Below, piece after piece: positions 56,001-63,862 of a stretch of 64,000 bases of DNA. Each line of letters opens with the position of its first letter. Within the stretch, counting starts at the first letter, position 1. The DNA comes from Limnomonas spitsbergensis (Eukaryota; Chlorophyta; Chlorophyceae; Chlamydomonadales). Below the pieces are notes generated by a model. The model saw nothing but the letters and a program-made list of their open reading frames with translations, did no database searches and was not told the origin of the DNA. Made by a program: the position numbers and the translations under genes. Location: positions 682,001 through 746,000 of the forward strand of contig JAYJMM010000089.1 of the NCBI GenBank assembly GCA_037349105.1. Reading direction: 5' to 3'.

Positions 56001-58650
56001 GATGTGGCTTTGGCCCAGGCTGTGTTGGTTCCTTATCTCTCACGCCCCCCACGGGGCAAAGTTTTCTTTCTTCCTTTCTTTGGAACACAAGTGCTTTCTG
56101 TTCATAATTGGACCATAGGCCCACAAGTGCAGTGAATCGATACCTGTAGCGATGCCTATTAAGTGTTAGGAAAGAAAGAATGCTACGCCCTGCAGGGGCG
56201 TGTAGGTTCAGGGTTAAGAGGTTAGCCCAAACCCTACACTAGGGTTTTCCGCAGGGGCGTGTATTTTAAGAAAACAGTGCGGCATGGGCCGCGGGCCCAG
56301 TTCAAGATTTAGGAAGGTGTGCGTGCGTGCCTTAACCATGAAACTCCCCGGATTTTTTTGTATTTCCATGAAAGCATGAACTCCCCGGCGAGCTTGTGCT
56401 GCCTGAACCCTGAACTCCCTGCAACTGTTTTTTGTCCTGAACCCTAAGTTCCCTACAATGTTAACAATGGACCCTGAAACCTAAGTTCCCTACAATGTTA
56501 ACAACGGACCCTGAACCTCAAGTTTTATACAATGTTAACCCTGGACCCTGAACCCTCACTCACAGTCAAAGTTTATCGTCAAGGAGGGAGTTGCATCTGA
56601 AAAGTGAGTTCAGGGTATTAGGGTTCAGGTTTCTAAGGTAAGGGTAAAGGGCCGCATCTGAAAAGTGAGTTACAGGTGAAGGGTTTTAGGGTAAAGGGTT
56701 GCATCTGAAAAGTGAGTTCAGGGTAAAGGGTAGCATCTGAAAAGTGAGTTCAGGGTTAAAGGTTATAGGGTAAAGGGTCGCATCTGAATAGTCAGTTGAG
56801 GGTTTTAGGGTGAAGGGTTGCATCTGAAAATTGAGGTATGGTTCAGGGTAAAAGGTTCCAGTAATCCAGTGAGTGCTCTCGTCTGGGGCAAGTAAGCTTT
56901 ATATATTGTAGCTGCGTGGTGGCCAAGTTGTAGCCGAGTTGCTGACTCCCCATGCAGGTCTAAGCTCGTTGTAAAATCAACATGTAGCTGAGTTGTACCC
57001 GAGTTGCCGACTGTCCGTGCGCCCCCGTGCAGGCCTAAGATTACTGCTGCAGGTGTTACTGAGAGTTGTAGCTGAGATGTTACTAGGGTGTAACCGGAGT
57101 GTAGCTGAGTTGTAGCTGAGTTGCCTACACACTGTTTGCCCCCTTGCAGGCCTACTCTTGCTACTCCATCAAGGTGTAGCTGAAATGTAGCTGATTAGCT
57201 GACATATTATTTGCCCCCCGGTAGGCCTCAGCCTGCTACTCCATCGAAGTTTGCTGAGATGTAGCTGAGTTGTAGCTGAGATGCCTTCATACTGTTTGGT
57301 CCCCTGTAGGCCCAAGCTCGCCGCTACATTGACCGACCCCAAGTCAGGACGCACCATGTCAGTCTACACCACCGCCCCAGGCGTCCAGTTTTACAGTGAG
57401 TGGCTGGTCTGGGTTTATAGGTATGATCAAGGTGTGACTTAAGAGGGTTAAAGGTCCAGTAATGTCTCCCATGTGCCCATGAACCCAAAGCCTTGACCCT
57501 GATGCCGTTCGTAAATGCCCCCATGCATCCATGCATCCATGTGCCCAGGAATCCGTGCGTCCTTGTGCGCCCATGCGTCCAAGAGCTCTAACCCTAGAGG
57601 GCTAGAACTGTGTGCCCATGCGAGCATGTGCCTCCGTGCAGATGAATCCATGTGCCCATGTGTTCATGTGCCTCAGCATCCACGTATCCGTGTGCCCATG
57701 CATTCATGTGGTCCATGTGTTCATCCATCCATGCGCCCATGCATCCATTCTCCCATGTGTCTCAGTCCCAAGCATCCCTCTGCCCATGCATCGATGGTCC
57801 CATGTGCCCATGCGCATATGTGCCCATCCATCCATGTCCACATATCTCCATGCGTGAATTTGTTGCATCTATCTGCGCATGCGTCTGTGCGCCCATGCAA
57901 CCGTGAGCCTATGTACCCATGTAGCCGTGTATAAGCCATACTTCGATGTGTCCATTCGCCCATGCACCCATGTGTCCATGGGCCCATGTATTCATGTAGC
58001 TGTGCATCCATGTGCCCATGTGTCCATGGGCCCCCAGCCACATGCCCACTTGTCGATGTGTCCTTTTCCCCATGCCGACATGCAGGCGGAAACTTCCTGG
58101 GTGAAGGACAGTCGCTTGGAAAGGGAAAGACAAGCTATCCCAAGCATGGGGGTCTCTGCCTTGAGACGCAGGTGAGCGGGTGGGGGGGAGGCAGGTGCTC
58201 GCGGAGAGCGCCTTTTTGAGCGCCCTATGGACCCCACACATTCACACAAACTGCAGAAGTGTGACCTTGAGAATGTGTACATCTGTGTACATGTACATCC
58301 AATTATCCATGCATCTTATTCTGTCCACCCTGTACCGCTTGCCTTGCCCTTTCCATCACACCTGTACCGCCTATCCTACTCTTACCGCTTACCGCCGCCC
58401 CTGTACAGCCTCTCCCGCTGTTTCCATCACCCTAGTTCCGCCTGTCCTGCTGTAACCCTCACCCTCATACCACCGTCCCATCTCTTCCCTACCCTTGTAC
58501 CGCCTACCCCGCTGTATCTCACCCTTGTACCGCATGTCCCGCCGCTTCTCTCAGGCTTTTCCCGATTCCATCAACCAGCCAGCCTTCCCTTCGGTGCTGG
58601 TCCAGCCTGAGGATACATATGTGCACGAGGTCGTTTACAAGTTCACGTGA
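47023..58650 (+). CDS. Aldose 1-epimerase (galactose mutarotase), membrane-anchored
   Basis: Exons: 47023-47262, 49154-49270, 50113-50242, 50424-50527, 51728-51830, 53373-53488, 54609-54743, 56566-56603, 57310-57395, 58086-58171 and 58555-58650. All introns are GT-AG and all phases agree, giving 416 aa and TGA. The enzyme interconverts alpha and beta anomers of aldoses such as galactose and glucose. Family landmarks in order are [35 protein letters not shown] (first catalytic His), [14 protein letters not shown] (second catalytic His), [20 protein letters not shown] (sugar-binding Asp), [25 protein letters not shown] (catalytic Glu) and [12 protein letters not shown]. Residues 7-33 form a hydrophobic Ala/Val/Leu span followed by RRRRE, a likely signal anchor, with about 40 linker residues before the catalytic domain. 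This suggests an endomembrane or extracellular enzyme. No catalytic residue is missing. Confidence 0.94.
48021..48106 (+). repeat. Palindromic short repeat C, diverged copy
   Basis: AATAAATAAAGAAAACGACG to CGGTCCGATCCGTTAC, within intron 1 of the epimerase gene. Confidence 0.8.
48109..48412 (+). repeat. 53-bp minisatellite in epimerase intron 1
   Basis: Units of CATAACCCCATGCGCACCCA followed by ATGTACTGACCATGCATCAC repeat about five times. Confidence 0.93.
48413..49153. other. Rest of epimerase intron 1
   Basis: Contains purine-rich GGAGAGGAAAGGGAATGAGG units at about 48530-48660 and no coding signal belonging to the gene. Confidence 0.5.
49415..49800 (+). repeat. TGCATGCATGG-type minisatellite in epimerase intron 2
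   Basis: About eleven units of roughly 30-36 bp (GCATGGAGTGCTTGCATGCA). Open frames on both strands here come from the repeat. Confidence 0.93.
49783..49930 (+). repeat. Duplicated segment D, copy 2
   Basis: Matches 40722-40872 in the same orientation, ending AAGAGCAACAAAGTAA in both. Confidence 0.88.
50262..50310 (+). repeat. Decoy donor copy of epimerase exon 3
   Basis: GCGGTGTCAATGCTCTGCATG|GTGCGGGG repeats the exon 3 tail and donor (coding copy ends at 50242). Confidence 0.9.
50590..51215 (+). repeat. Decoy copies of epimerase exon 4
   Basis: The exon 4 tail (GATTGATGAGGAGGACTTCA ... CAACGGGGAGGAG|GTGCG) recurs at 50600-50628 (end only), 50722-50781 (nearly intact), 50915-50960, 51035-51098 and 51170-51210, each more altered than the one before. 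CTTAGATCTGGGCATGCT filler separates them. Confidence 0.92.
51265..51505 (+). repeat. Decoy acceptor copies of epimerase exon 5
   Basis: Copies of the exon 5 start (GGTTACCC..CGGGGA..T.TTTGTGTCGGTCATT) occur at about 51280-51315 and 51394-51490. The second reads on into GAGCTGGCCAAGGGCAGCAA but lacks a proper end. The coding copy is at 51728. Confidence 0.9.
51525..51722 (+). repeat. Tandem pyrimidine-rich repeat of about 60 bp
   Basis: Three copies of CTCTGCCTGCGTCCCTCCTC plus CCCCCCTCTCTGCACCTCCC lie before exon 5 and lengthen its polypyrimidine tract. Confidence 0.93.
51906..51945 (+). repeat. Decoy donor copy of epimerase exon 5
   Basis: ACAGCAACCACAGACCAGGC then TACACCAG|GTAGGG repeats the exon 5 tail (coding copy ends at 51830). 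Confidence 0.9.
51946..53315 (+). repeat. 32-bp minisatellite (about 42 copies) in epimerase intron 5
   Basis: Unit ATAGGGTTGAGGATCAGGGT plus AAGGGCGAAGGG, with GTGGAGG/GTTGAGG and GCGAAG/GTGAAG variants. A related unit (GGTTGAGGATCGGGGTTCGG) also occurs at about 41732-41750. Confidence 0.97.
53489..53745 (+). repeat. Copy of epimerase exon 6 tail and GTAGCTGA tract
   Basis: 53585-53665 is a degenerate copy of the exon 6 end (CTCAAGCATCAGCCCACCTT ... GCCAATCAG|ATAGCTGA). GTAGCTGAGGGGTAGC motifs fill both sides. The coding donor is GTAGCTGAGG at 53489. Confidence 0.85.
53900..54608 (+). repeat. Seven decoy acceptors before epimerase exon 7
   Basis: Copies of CCTCCAG|ATCCCCACCGGGAAGCTTCT begin at about 53917, 54024, 54117, 54212, 54306, 54414 and 54511, and the coding one is at 54609. 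All but the sixth (CAC in place of CAG) keep the AG. Copies nearest the exon match best. The seventh differs from the coding copy by few bases but gains a TAG after GACTTCC. Confidence 0.95.
54800..55180 (+). repeat. Decoy donor copies of epimerase exon 7
   Basis: Three copies of the exon 7 tail (GCGAGCGTATTGTGCGAGTG ... GAATGGGGCCTCAG|GT) end near 54881, 55013 and 55169, separated by GTGTGTGTGT filler. One has lost the GT (CAG|ATGCAC). Confidence 0.93.
55205..55850 (+). repeat. 38-bp minisatellite (about 17 copies)
   Basis: TTCCCATGAGGGTACAGGAA plus ATCCAGGAAATACTGGTC units in epimerase intron 7. The - strand frames of 223-277 codons here are artefacts of the array. Confidence 0.97.
55987..56080 (-). 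repeat. Palindromic short repeat C
   Basis: CGGCAGCGGCGCGGATGTGG to CACGCCCCCCACGGGGC, then TTTCTTTCTTCC. Confidence 0.88.
56165..56300 (+). repeat. Palindromic short repeat C, two partial copies
   Basis: GAAAGAATGCTACGCCCTGC plus AGGGGCGTG at 56169-56200, and GCAGGGGCGTGTATTTTAAG to AACAGTGCGGCATGGGCCGC at 56251-56292. Confidence 0.75.
56604..56860 (+). repeat. Decoy donor copies of epimerase exon 8
   Basis: Five copies of GCATCTGAAAA|GTGAGTTCAGGG follow the coding donor at 56604. Some have lost the donor (GAATAGTCAG, GAAAATTGAG). Confidence 0.93.
56895..57309 (+). repeat. Decoy acceptor copies of epimerase exon 9 and GTAGCTGA tract
   Basis: Copies of CCCCTTGCAG|GCCTAAGCTCG.TGCTAC occur near 56960, 57036, 57151 and 57228, before the coding one at 57310. 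TGTAGCTGAGTTGTAGCTGA motifs fill the gaps. Confidence 0.88.
57480..58080 (+). repeat. CCATGTGCCCATGCATCCATG irregular repeat
   Basis: Irregular CATG-containing decamers (GTGCCCATGC, ATCCATGTGC) fill intron 9 of the epimerase gene. Open frames on both strands are artefacts. Confidence 0.9.
58325..58550 (+). repeat. Pyrimidine-rich TGTACCGCCT repeat
   Basis: About eight irregular units of CACCCTTGTACCGCCTACCC type lie before epimerase exon 11. Confidence 0.85.
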
Positions 58651-59042
58651 GCTTCAAAAGCTCCGGGTCAGATCTGCCCAGATCTGCCCGGATCATGGCC
58701 GGATCTTCACATACCTGCGTAGATCTGCACTGGTCACGGCCATTTTAGCTATCAATTGGATTGTGCGCACATCTGTCACTGGACACGGGGTCTGGTACTG
58801 GAAGGGTTGGAGCGAGGGACAAGAACACGCTGGTGATGCGGCTATGAACTGGCAGCTCTGCATGATGAGCTTGCGCCTGATCTAGCTAGAGCTCCCGCCA
58901 TATTGAGAATAATGGACTGCAAGAAGAGAAATACGGTATTGATACTGGATTACTGGTACCTTGCGGGACACGCCCATGACCCATGCAGTCGATGTTACGC
59001 TTTCACCGGATTATCAAGTTGTCTGCAAGGGGTGGAAAGTTT
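58651..59042. other. 3' flank of epimerase gene
   Basis: AGATCTGCCC/GGATC-rich sequence just after the stop (58665-58735), then no recognisable feature. Confidence 0.4.
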
Positions 59043-59125
59043 AGAACGGTGCATACCCGCTGGACCCTGCTGAACGCTCGTCCGCGTGGGTCTGGTAGGG
59101 GCAGGGGATGAGCAGCTTCAATTCC
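59043..59125. repeat. Dispersed LTR-like repeat B, copy 3 (short)
   Basis: CGGTGCATACCCGCTGGACC to CTTCAATTCCAG matches the first 80 bases of copy 2 at 44212. Confidence 0.7.
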
Positions 59126-59334
59126 AGAGTTCAAATTTCCGCCTATCCTTCGCTGTTGCTGGTTATTTTCTTACGGAAGCATTTCGACTGTGTTTTGTTG
59201 TCCCTTATCATTTTCCACGCTACGCTAGCTTTAACTTACCGTGACCGAATCAAAGTGAAACAAAAATGGCACGTTTGAATTGCGTGACGTGTTCACCAAC
59301 TTTCCGTCCCAAACGAACACCGGGAGTGAGGCAC

Positions 59335-59995
59335 GGGACGTGTGTCATCCACCCCTGGGGGGGCGGGGACGTGTGCCCCGACCCCCGGAAATAAAGGCCG
59401 GGATGTGTGTCGCCCCCCCCTGGGAGGGCCGGGACGTGTGCCCCGACCCCCGGAAAAAAGGCCGGGATGTGTGACCCCGACCCCCAGGAGAGCCGCGGCA
59501 TGTGCCAACAACCCCTGGGAGGGCCGGGGCGTGTGTCGCCGCCCCCCGGGATGGTTGGGACATGTGCCACCAAACCCAGGGAAGGCCGGGACGTCGGTCA
59601 CCAACCCCCAGGAGGGCCGGGACGTGTGTCACCGACCCCCGGGAAGGCAGGGACATGTGCCACCGACCCCCGGGAGGGCCGGGACGTGTGTCACCGACCC
59701 CCGGGAGGCCCAGGACATGTGCCACCGACCCCCGGGAGGGCCGGGACGTGTGTCACCGATCCCCGGGAGGGCCGGGACTTGTGTCACCGATCCCCAGTAG
59801 GGCCGGGACGTGTGTCAACGACCCCCGGGAGGGCTGGGACATGTGCCACCGACCCCTGGGAGGGCCGGGACGTGTGTCACCGACCCCCAGGAGGGCCGGG
59901 ACGTGTTCCACCGCCCCCCGGTAGGGCCGGGACATGTGCCACTGTCCCCCGGGGGGCAGGGATGTGTGGCACCGTCCCCTGGGATGGTTGGGATG
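59335..59995 (+). repeat. 31-bp GGGCCGGGACGTGTG minisatellite
   Basis: About 21 units of GGGCCGGGACGTGTGTCACC plus GACCCCCGGGA. The open frames of up to 250 codons in this stretch are repeat artefacts. Confidence 0.96.
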
Positions 59996-59996
59996 T

Positions 59997-60824
59997 GCAT
60001 TGCGCCCCTAATCCCCAATCTATAGATACTTTGAACTCACACCCTAAACCCGCAACCCTTATATACCCGTACAGTCCCTCCAGCAATGGGTCTTGGACTG
60101 GCAGCTCTCCATCATCATGGAGCATTGCGCCCCCAATCCCTCATCTATGGATACTTTGAACTCACACCCTAACCCCTCAACCCTTATATACCCGTACAGT
60201 CCCTCCATCAATGGGTCCTGGACTGGCAGCTCTCCATCATCATGGAGCATTGCGCCCCCAATCCCTCATCTATGGATACTTTGAACTCACACCCTAAACC
60301 CGCAACCCTTATATACCCGTACAGTCCCTCCAGCGAGGGGTCCTGGACTGGCAGCTTTCTATCATTATGGAGCATTGCGCCCCCAATCCCTCATATATGG
60401 ATACTTTGAACTCACACCCTAACCCCTCAACCCTTATATACCCGTACAGTCCCTCCAGCGAGGGGTCCTGGACTGGCAGCTCTCCATCATCATGGAGCAT
60501 TGCGCCCCCAATCCCTCATATATGGATACTTTGAACTCACACCCTAAACCCGCAACCCTTATATACCCGTACAGTCCCTCCAGCAAGGGGTCCTGGACTG
60601 GCAGTTCTCCATCATCATGGAGCATTGCGCCCCCAATCCCTCATATATGGATACTTTGAACTCACACCCTAACCCCTCAACCCTTATATACCCGTACAGT
60701 CCCTCCAGCGAGGGGTCCTGGACTGGCAGCTCTCCATCATCATGGAGCATTGCGCCCCTAATCCCTCATCTATGGATACTTTGAACTCACACCCTAAACC
60801 CGCAACCCTTATATACCCGTACAG
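59997..60824 (+). repeat. 125-bp array of kinase exon acceptor (6 decoys)
   Basis: CCCGTACAG|TCCCTCCAGC followed by TGGACTGGCAGCTCTCCATC and ATCATGGAGCATTG, then intron-like CACCCTAAACCCGCAACCC, recurs exactly every 125 bases. Acceptors are at 60071, 60196, 60321, 60446, 60571 and 60696, and the coding copy is at 60821. Only the seventh continues in frame into GATGGCGGGTCG. Confidence 0.96.
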
Positions 60825-63800
60825 TCCCTCCAGCAAGGGGTCCTGGACTGGCAGCTTTCTATCATTATGGAGCATTGTGATGGCGGGTCGCTCATCGATG
60901 CCATCAGACAACGGCGCTTTTACGACCGGCTCGGCCGGGCGCCACACCTGGAGCACGTGCTGGACCTCCTGGCCCTGTTGGGCAGGAGAATCTTTTAGGG
61001 GGGGGTATGGGCGAAGGATCTTGGGTGTATGGATTCAGGGTTTAACCTTGTCTGGTATTATAAGCTTCTGGTTCTAGCAGCGGTTACCAGTGCGCCTCAT
61101 CTGGAGCATGTGCTGGAGCAGCTGACCCAGGTGGGCAGAAGAATCTATTTGGGGGGGTATGGGCAACATGAAGGGTGCTGGGTGAAGGATTCAGGGCTTG
61201 TAATAACAGAATCCTGGTCCCAGCAACTGCGCGCTTCTATGCTCGGCTCGCTCGTGCGCCAAGTCTGGAGTCTGAACCCTAAACCCTGACCCCTGACCGC
61301 TAACATCTGATCCCTCAACCCTCAACCCTTACACCCTGCTAACCCTGCATATTGTGAAGGGGTGTGCGTGCATCCACTCCAATAACATTGTTCACAACCC
61401 GAACCTCTGACCTCTGACCCCCGACCCCTCAATCCTCAACCCTGACCCCTCAACCCTCAACCTTCAACCCTGACCCTAAAACCTCGGATCTCAACCCGCA
61501 ACCCTGACCCTAAAACCTCGAACCTGACCCCTGTACCTTCAAACCTCAACCCTCAACCCTGACCCATCAACCCTCAACCCTGACCCCTGACCCCTCAAAC
61601 CTTAACCAAAATCCTGGCCCTAAAAACTCAACCCTGGCCCATCAATCCTGACCCCTGAACCCTCAAATCTCAACCCTCAATCCTGACCCTTTAACCTCAA
61701 CCCTGACCCTAAAACCTCGAACCTGACCTCTCAATCCTTGCACTGTGCAAATTGTGAAGGGGTGCGCATACATCCACTCCAACAACATCATCCATGGCGA
61801 CCTGAAGCCAGATAGCGTTCTCCTGAGAACAGTGGGGGGCGATCCCACCACCCCTTTTGCCTCCCGGGACACTGTTGGGCTAGGCTTCGTGGCAAAGGTG
61901 GGATTCAGGTTGAGGCTGAGGGAGGATGGATGAGGGAGGAGGGAGGATGGATGAGGGAGGATGGAGGATGGAGGAGGGAGGAGGGAGGAGGGAGGAGGGA
62001 GGAGGGATGAGGGAGGAGGGAGGAGGGAGGAGGGAGGATGGAGGAGGGAGGAGGGAGGAGGGAGGAGGGAGGAGGGAGGAGGGAGGAGGGAGGAGGGAGG
62101 AGGGAGGAGGGAGGAGGGAGGAGGGAGGAGGGAGGAGGGAGGAGGGAGGAGGGAGGAGGGAGGAGGGAGGAGGGAGGAGGGAGGAGGGAGGAGGGAGGAG
62201 GGAGGAGGGAGGAGGGAGGAGGGAGGAGGGAGGAGGGAGGAGGGAGGAGGGAGGAGGGAGGAGGGAGGAGGGAGGAGGGAGGAGGGAGGAGGGAGGAGGG
62301 AGGAGGGAGGAGGGAGGAGGGAGGAGGGAGGAGGGAGGAGGGAGGAGGGAGGAGGGAGGAGGGAGGAGGGAGGAGGGAGGAGGGAGGAGGGAGGAGGGAG
62401 GAGGGAGGAGGGAGGAGGGAGGAGGGAGGAGGGAGGAGGGAGGAGGGAGGAGGGAGGAGGGAGGAGGGAGGAGGGAGGAGGGAGGAGGGAGGAGGGAGGA
62501 GGGAGGAGGGAGGAGGGAGGAGGGAGGAGGGAGGAGGGAGGAGGGAGGAGGGAGGAGGGAGGAGGGAGGAGGGAGGAGGGAGGAGGGAGGAGGGAGGAGG
62601 GAGGAGGGAGGAGGGAGGAGGGAGGAGGGAGGAGGGAGGAGGGAGGAGGGAGGAGGGAGGAGGGAGGAGGGAGGAGGGAGGAGGGAGGAGGGAGGAGGGA
62701 GGAGGGAGGAGGGAGGAGGGAGGAGGGAGGAGGGAGGAGGGAGGAGGGAGGAGGGAGGAGGGAGGAGGGAGGAGGGAGGAGGGAGGAGGGAGGAGGGAGG
62801 AGGGAGGAGGGAGGAGGGAGGAGGGAGGAGGGAGGAGGGAGGAGGGAGGAGGGAGGAGGGAGGAGGGAGGAGGGAGGAGGGAGGAGGGAGGAGGGAGGAG
62901 GGAGGAGGGAGGAGGGAGGAGGGAGGAGGGAGGAGGGAGGAGGGAGGAGGGAGGAGGGAGGAGGAAGGAGGGAGGAGGGAGGAGGGAGGAGGGAGGAGGG
63001 AGGAGGGAGGAGGGAGGAGGGAGGAGGGAGGAGGGAGGAGGGAGGAGGGAGGAGGGAGGAGGGAGGAGGGAGGAGGGAGGAGGGAGGAGGGAGGAGGGAG
63101 GAGGGAGGAGGGAGGAGGGAGGAGGGAGGAGGGAGGAGGGAGGAGGGAGGAGGGAGGAGGGAGGAGGGAGGAGGGAGGAGGGAGGAGGGAGGAGGGAGGA
63201 GGGAGGAGGGAGGAGGGAGGAGGGAGGAGGGAGGAGGTCCCCCCACAGCTCCTGCTTCTCATCACACCTTTGGCTTTGGCTTTGTGTCGAAGATGGGATG
63301 AGGGTTGAGGGTTGGGGATTGAGGATCTTTGTCGGGTTCAAACCTACCACAGCTGTTTTTCAGGACCTCCCTAGACTAGACTAGACTAGACTAGACTAGA
63401 CTAGACTAGACTAGACTAGACTAGACTAGACTAGACTAGACTAGACTAGACTAGACTAGACTAGACTAGACTAGACTAGACTAGACTAGACTAGACTAGA
63501 CTAGACTAGACTAGACTAGACTAGACTAGACTAGACTAGACTAGACTAGACTAGACTAGACTAGACTAGACTAGACTAGACTAGACTAGACTAGACTAGA
63601 CTAGACTAGACTAGACTAGACTAGACTAGACTAGACTTTGTGGCAAAGGTGCAATCAGGGTAGAGGGTTGAGGCCTTGTGTTGGGCGTGGGGTGGGCGAC
63701 CCCGCCACATCTGCTCCTTTTAAGGACTCTGGATTAGGTTTTTGTGCCTTTAAGGTGGGTTGAGTCTTGAGGGTTGAGGGGAGTGGATCTCTATGGGGGG

Positions 63801-63860
63801 GGCGACTCCGCCACAGCTGCTGCCTCTTGGGGCCTCTTTGGACTGAGCTTTGTGGCCAAG
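60825..63860 (+). CDS. Protein kinase gene fragments (partial, possibly broken)
   Basis: Exon from 60825 reads WQLSIIMEHCDGGSLIDAI, the hinge region of a Ser/Thr or TKL kinase. A second exon (about 61748-61897) reads IVKGCAYIHSNNIIHGDLKP, the catalytic loop with HGD in place of HRD, then ends GFVAK|GT, just before where the DFG loop should follow. The kinase would phosphorylate proteins. The N-lobe, DFG loop and C-lobe are not in view. The donor after EHVLDLLAL is TT instead of GT in the first copy (near 60971), while a downstream copy keeps CCAG|GTGGG at 61132. No AG stands at the expected acceptor of the second exon (TGTGCAAATTG). Either the gene is decaying or the true exons are other copies. 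The GFVAK exon tail recurs to 63860. Confidence 0.6.
60968..61747 (+). repeat. Decoy copies of kinase exon borders and AACCCTGACC tract
   Basis: Copies of the first exon tail lie at about 61087-61140 (CATCTGGAGCATGTGCTGGA) and 61236-61272. A copy of the second exon start lies at 61351-61398 (ATTGTGAAGGGGTGTGCGTG). The rest is irregular AACCCTCAACCCTGACCCC. Confidence 0.85.
61917..63237 (+). repeat. GGGAGGA heptanucleotide satellite, 1.3 kb
   Basis: About 187 copies of a 7-base all-purine unit, nearly perfect after the first 130 bases, with a single odd unit (GGAAGGA) near 62962. It starts 20 bases into the intron after the kinase exon ending at 61897. Since 7 is not a multiple of 3 and the unit has no stop in any frame, it opens long frames on both strands (446-527 codons). 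None of these is a gene. Confidence 0.99.
63250..63366 (+). repeat. Decoy copy of the kinase GFVAK exon tail
   Basis: CCACAGCTCCTGCTTCTCAT ... TTTGGCTTTGTGTCGAAG|ATGGG, with the donor GT changed to AT at 63293. Confidence 0.85.
63369..63636 (+). repeat. CTAGA pentanucleotide satellite
   Basis: About 53 perfect CTAGA units. The array lies inside a copy of the kinase exon tail: GGACCTCC on the left and CTTTGTGGCAAAG|GTGC on the right are the two halves of the copy. Confidence 0.98.
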
Positions 63861-63862
63861 GT
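63637..63862 (+). repeat. Further decoy copies of the kinase GFVAK exon tail
   Basis: TTTGTGGCAAAG|GTGCAA ends at 63648, TTTGTGCCTTTAAG|GTGGGT at 63754 and AGCTTTGTGGCCAAG|GTGCAT at 63860. CCGCCACAGCTGCTGCCTCT precedes the last. Confidence 0.88.

Noticed and set aside
59342..60159. Frames of up to 250 codons with GPGRVSPTPGRAGTC repeats
   Set aside because: They are products of the 31-bp minisatellite with no non-repeat content.
61663..63384. Six overlapping open frames of 446-527 codons on both strands
   Set aside because: They are generated by the 7-base GGGAGGA satellite, which has no stop in any frame.
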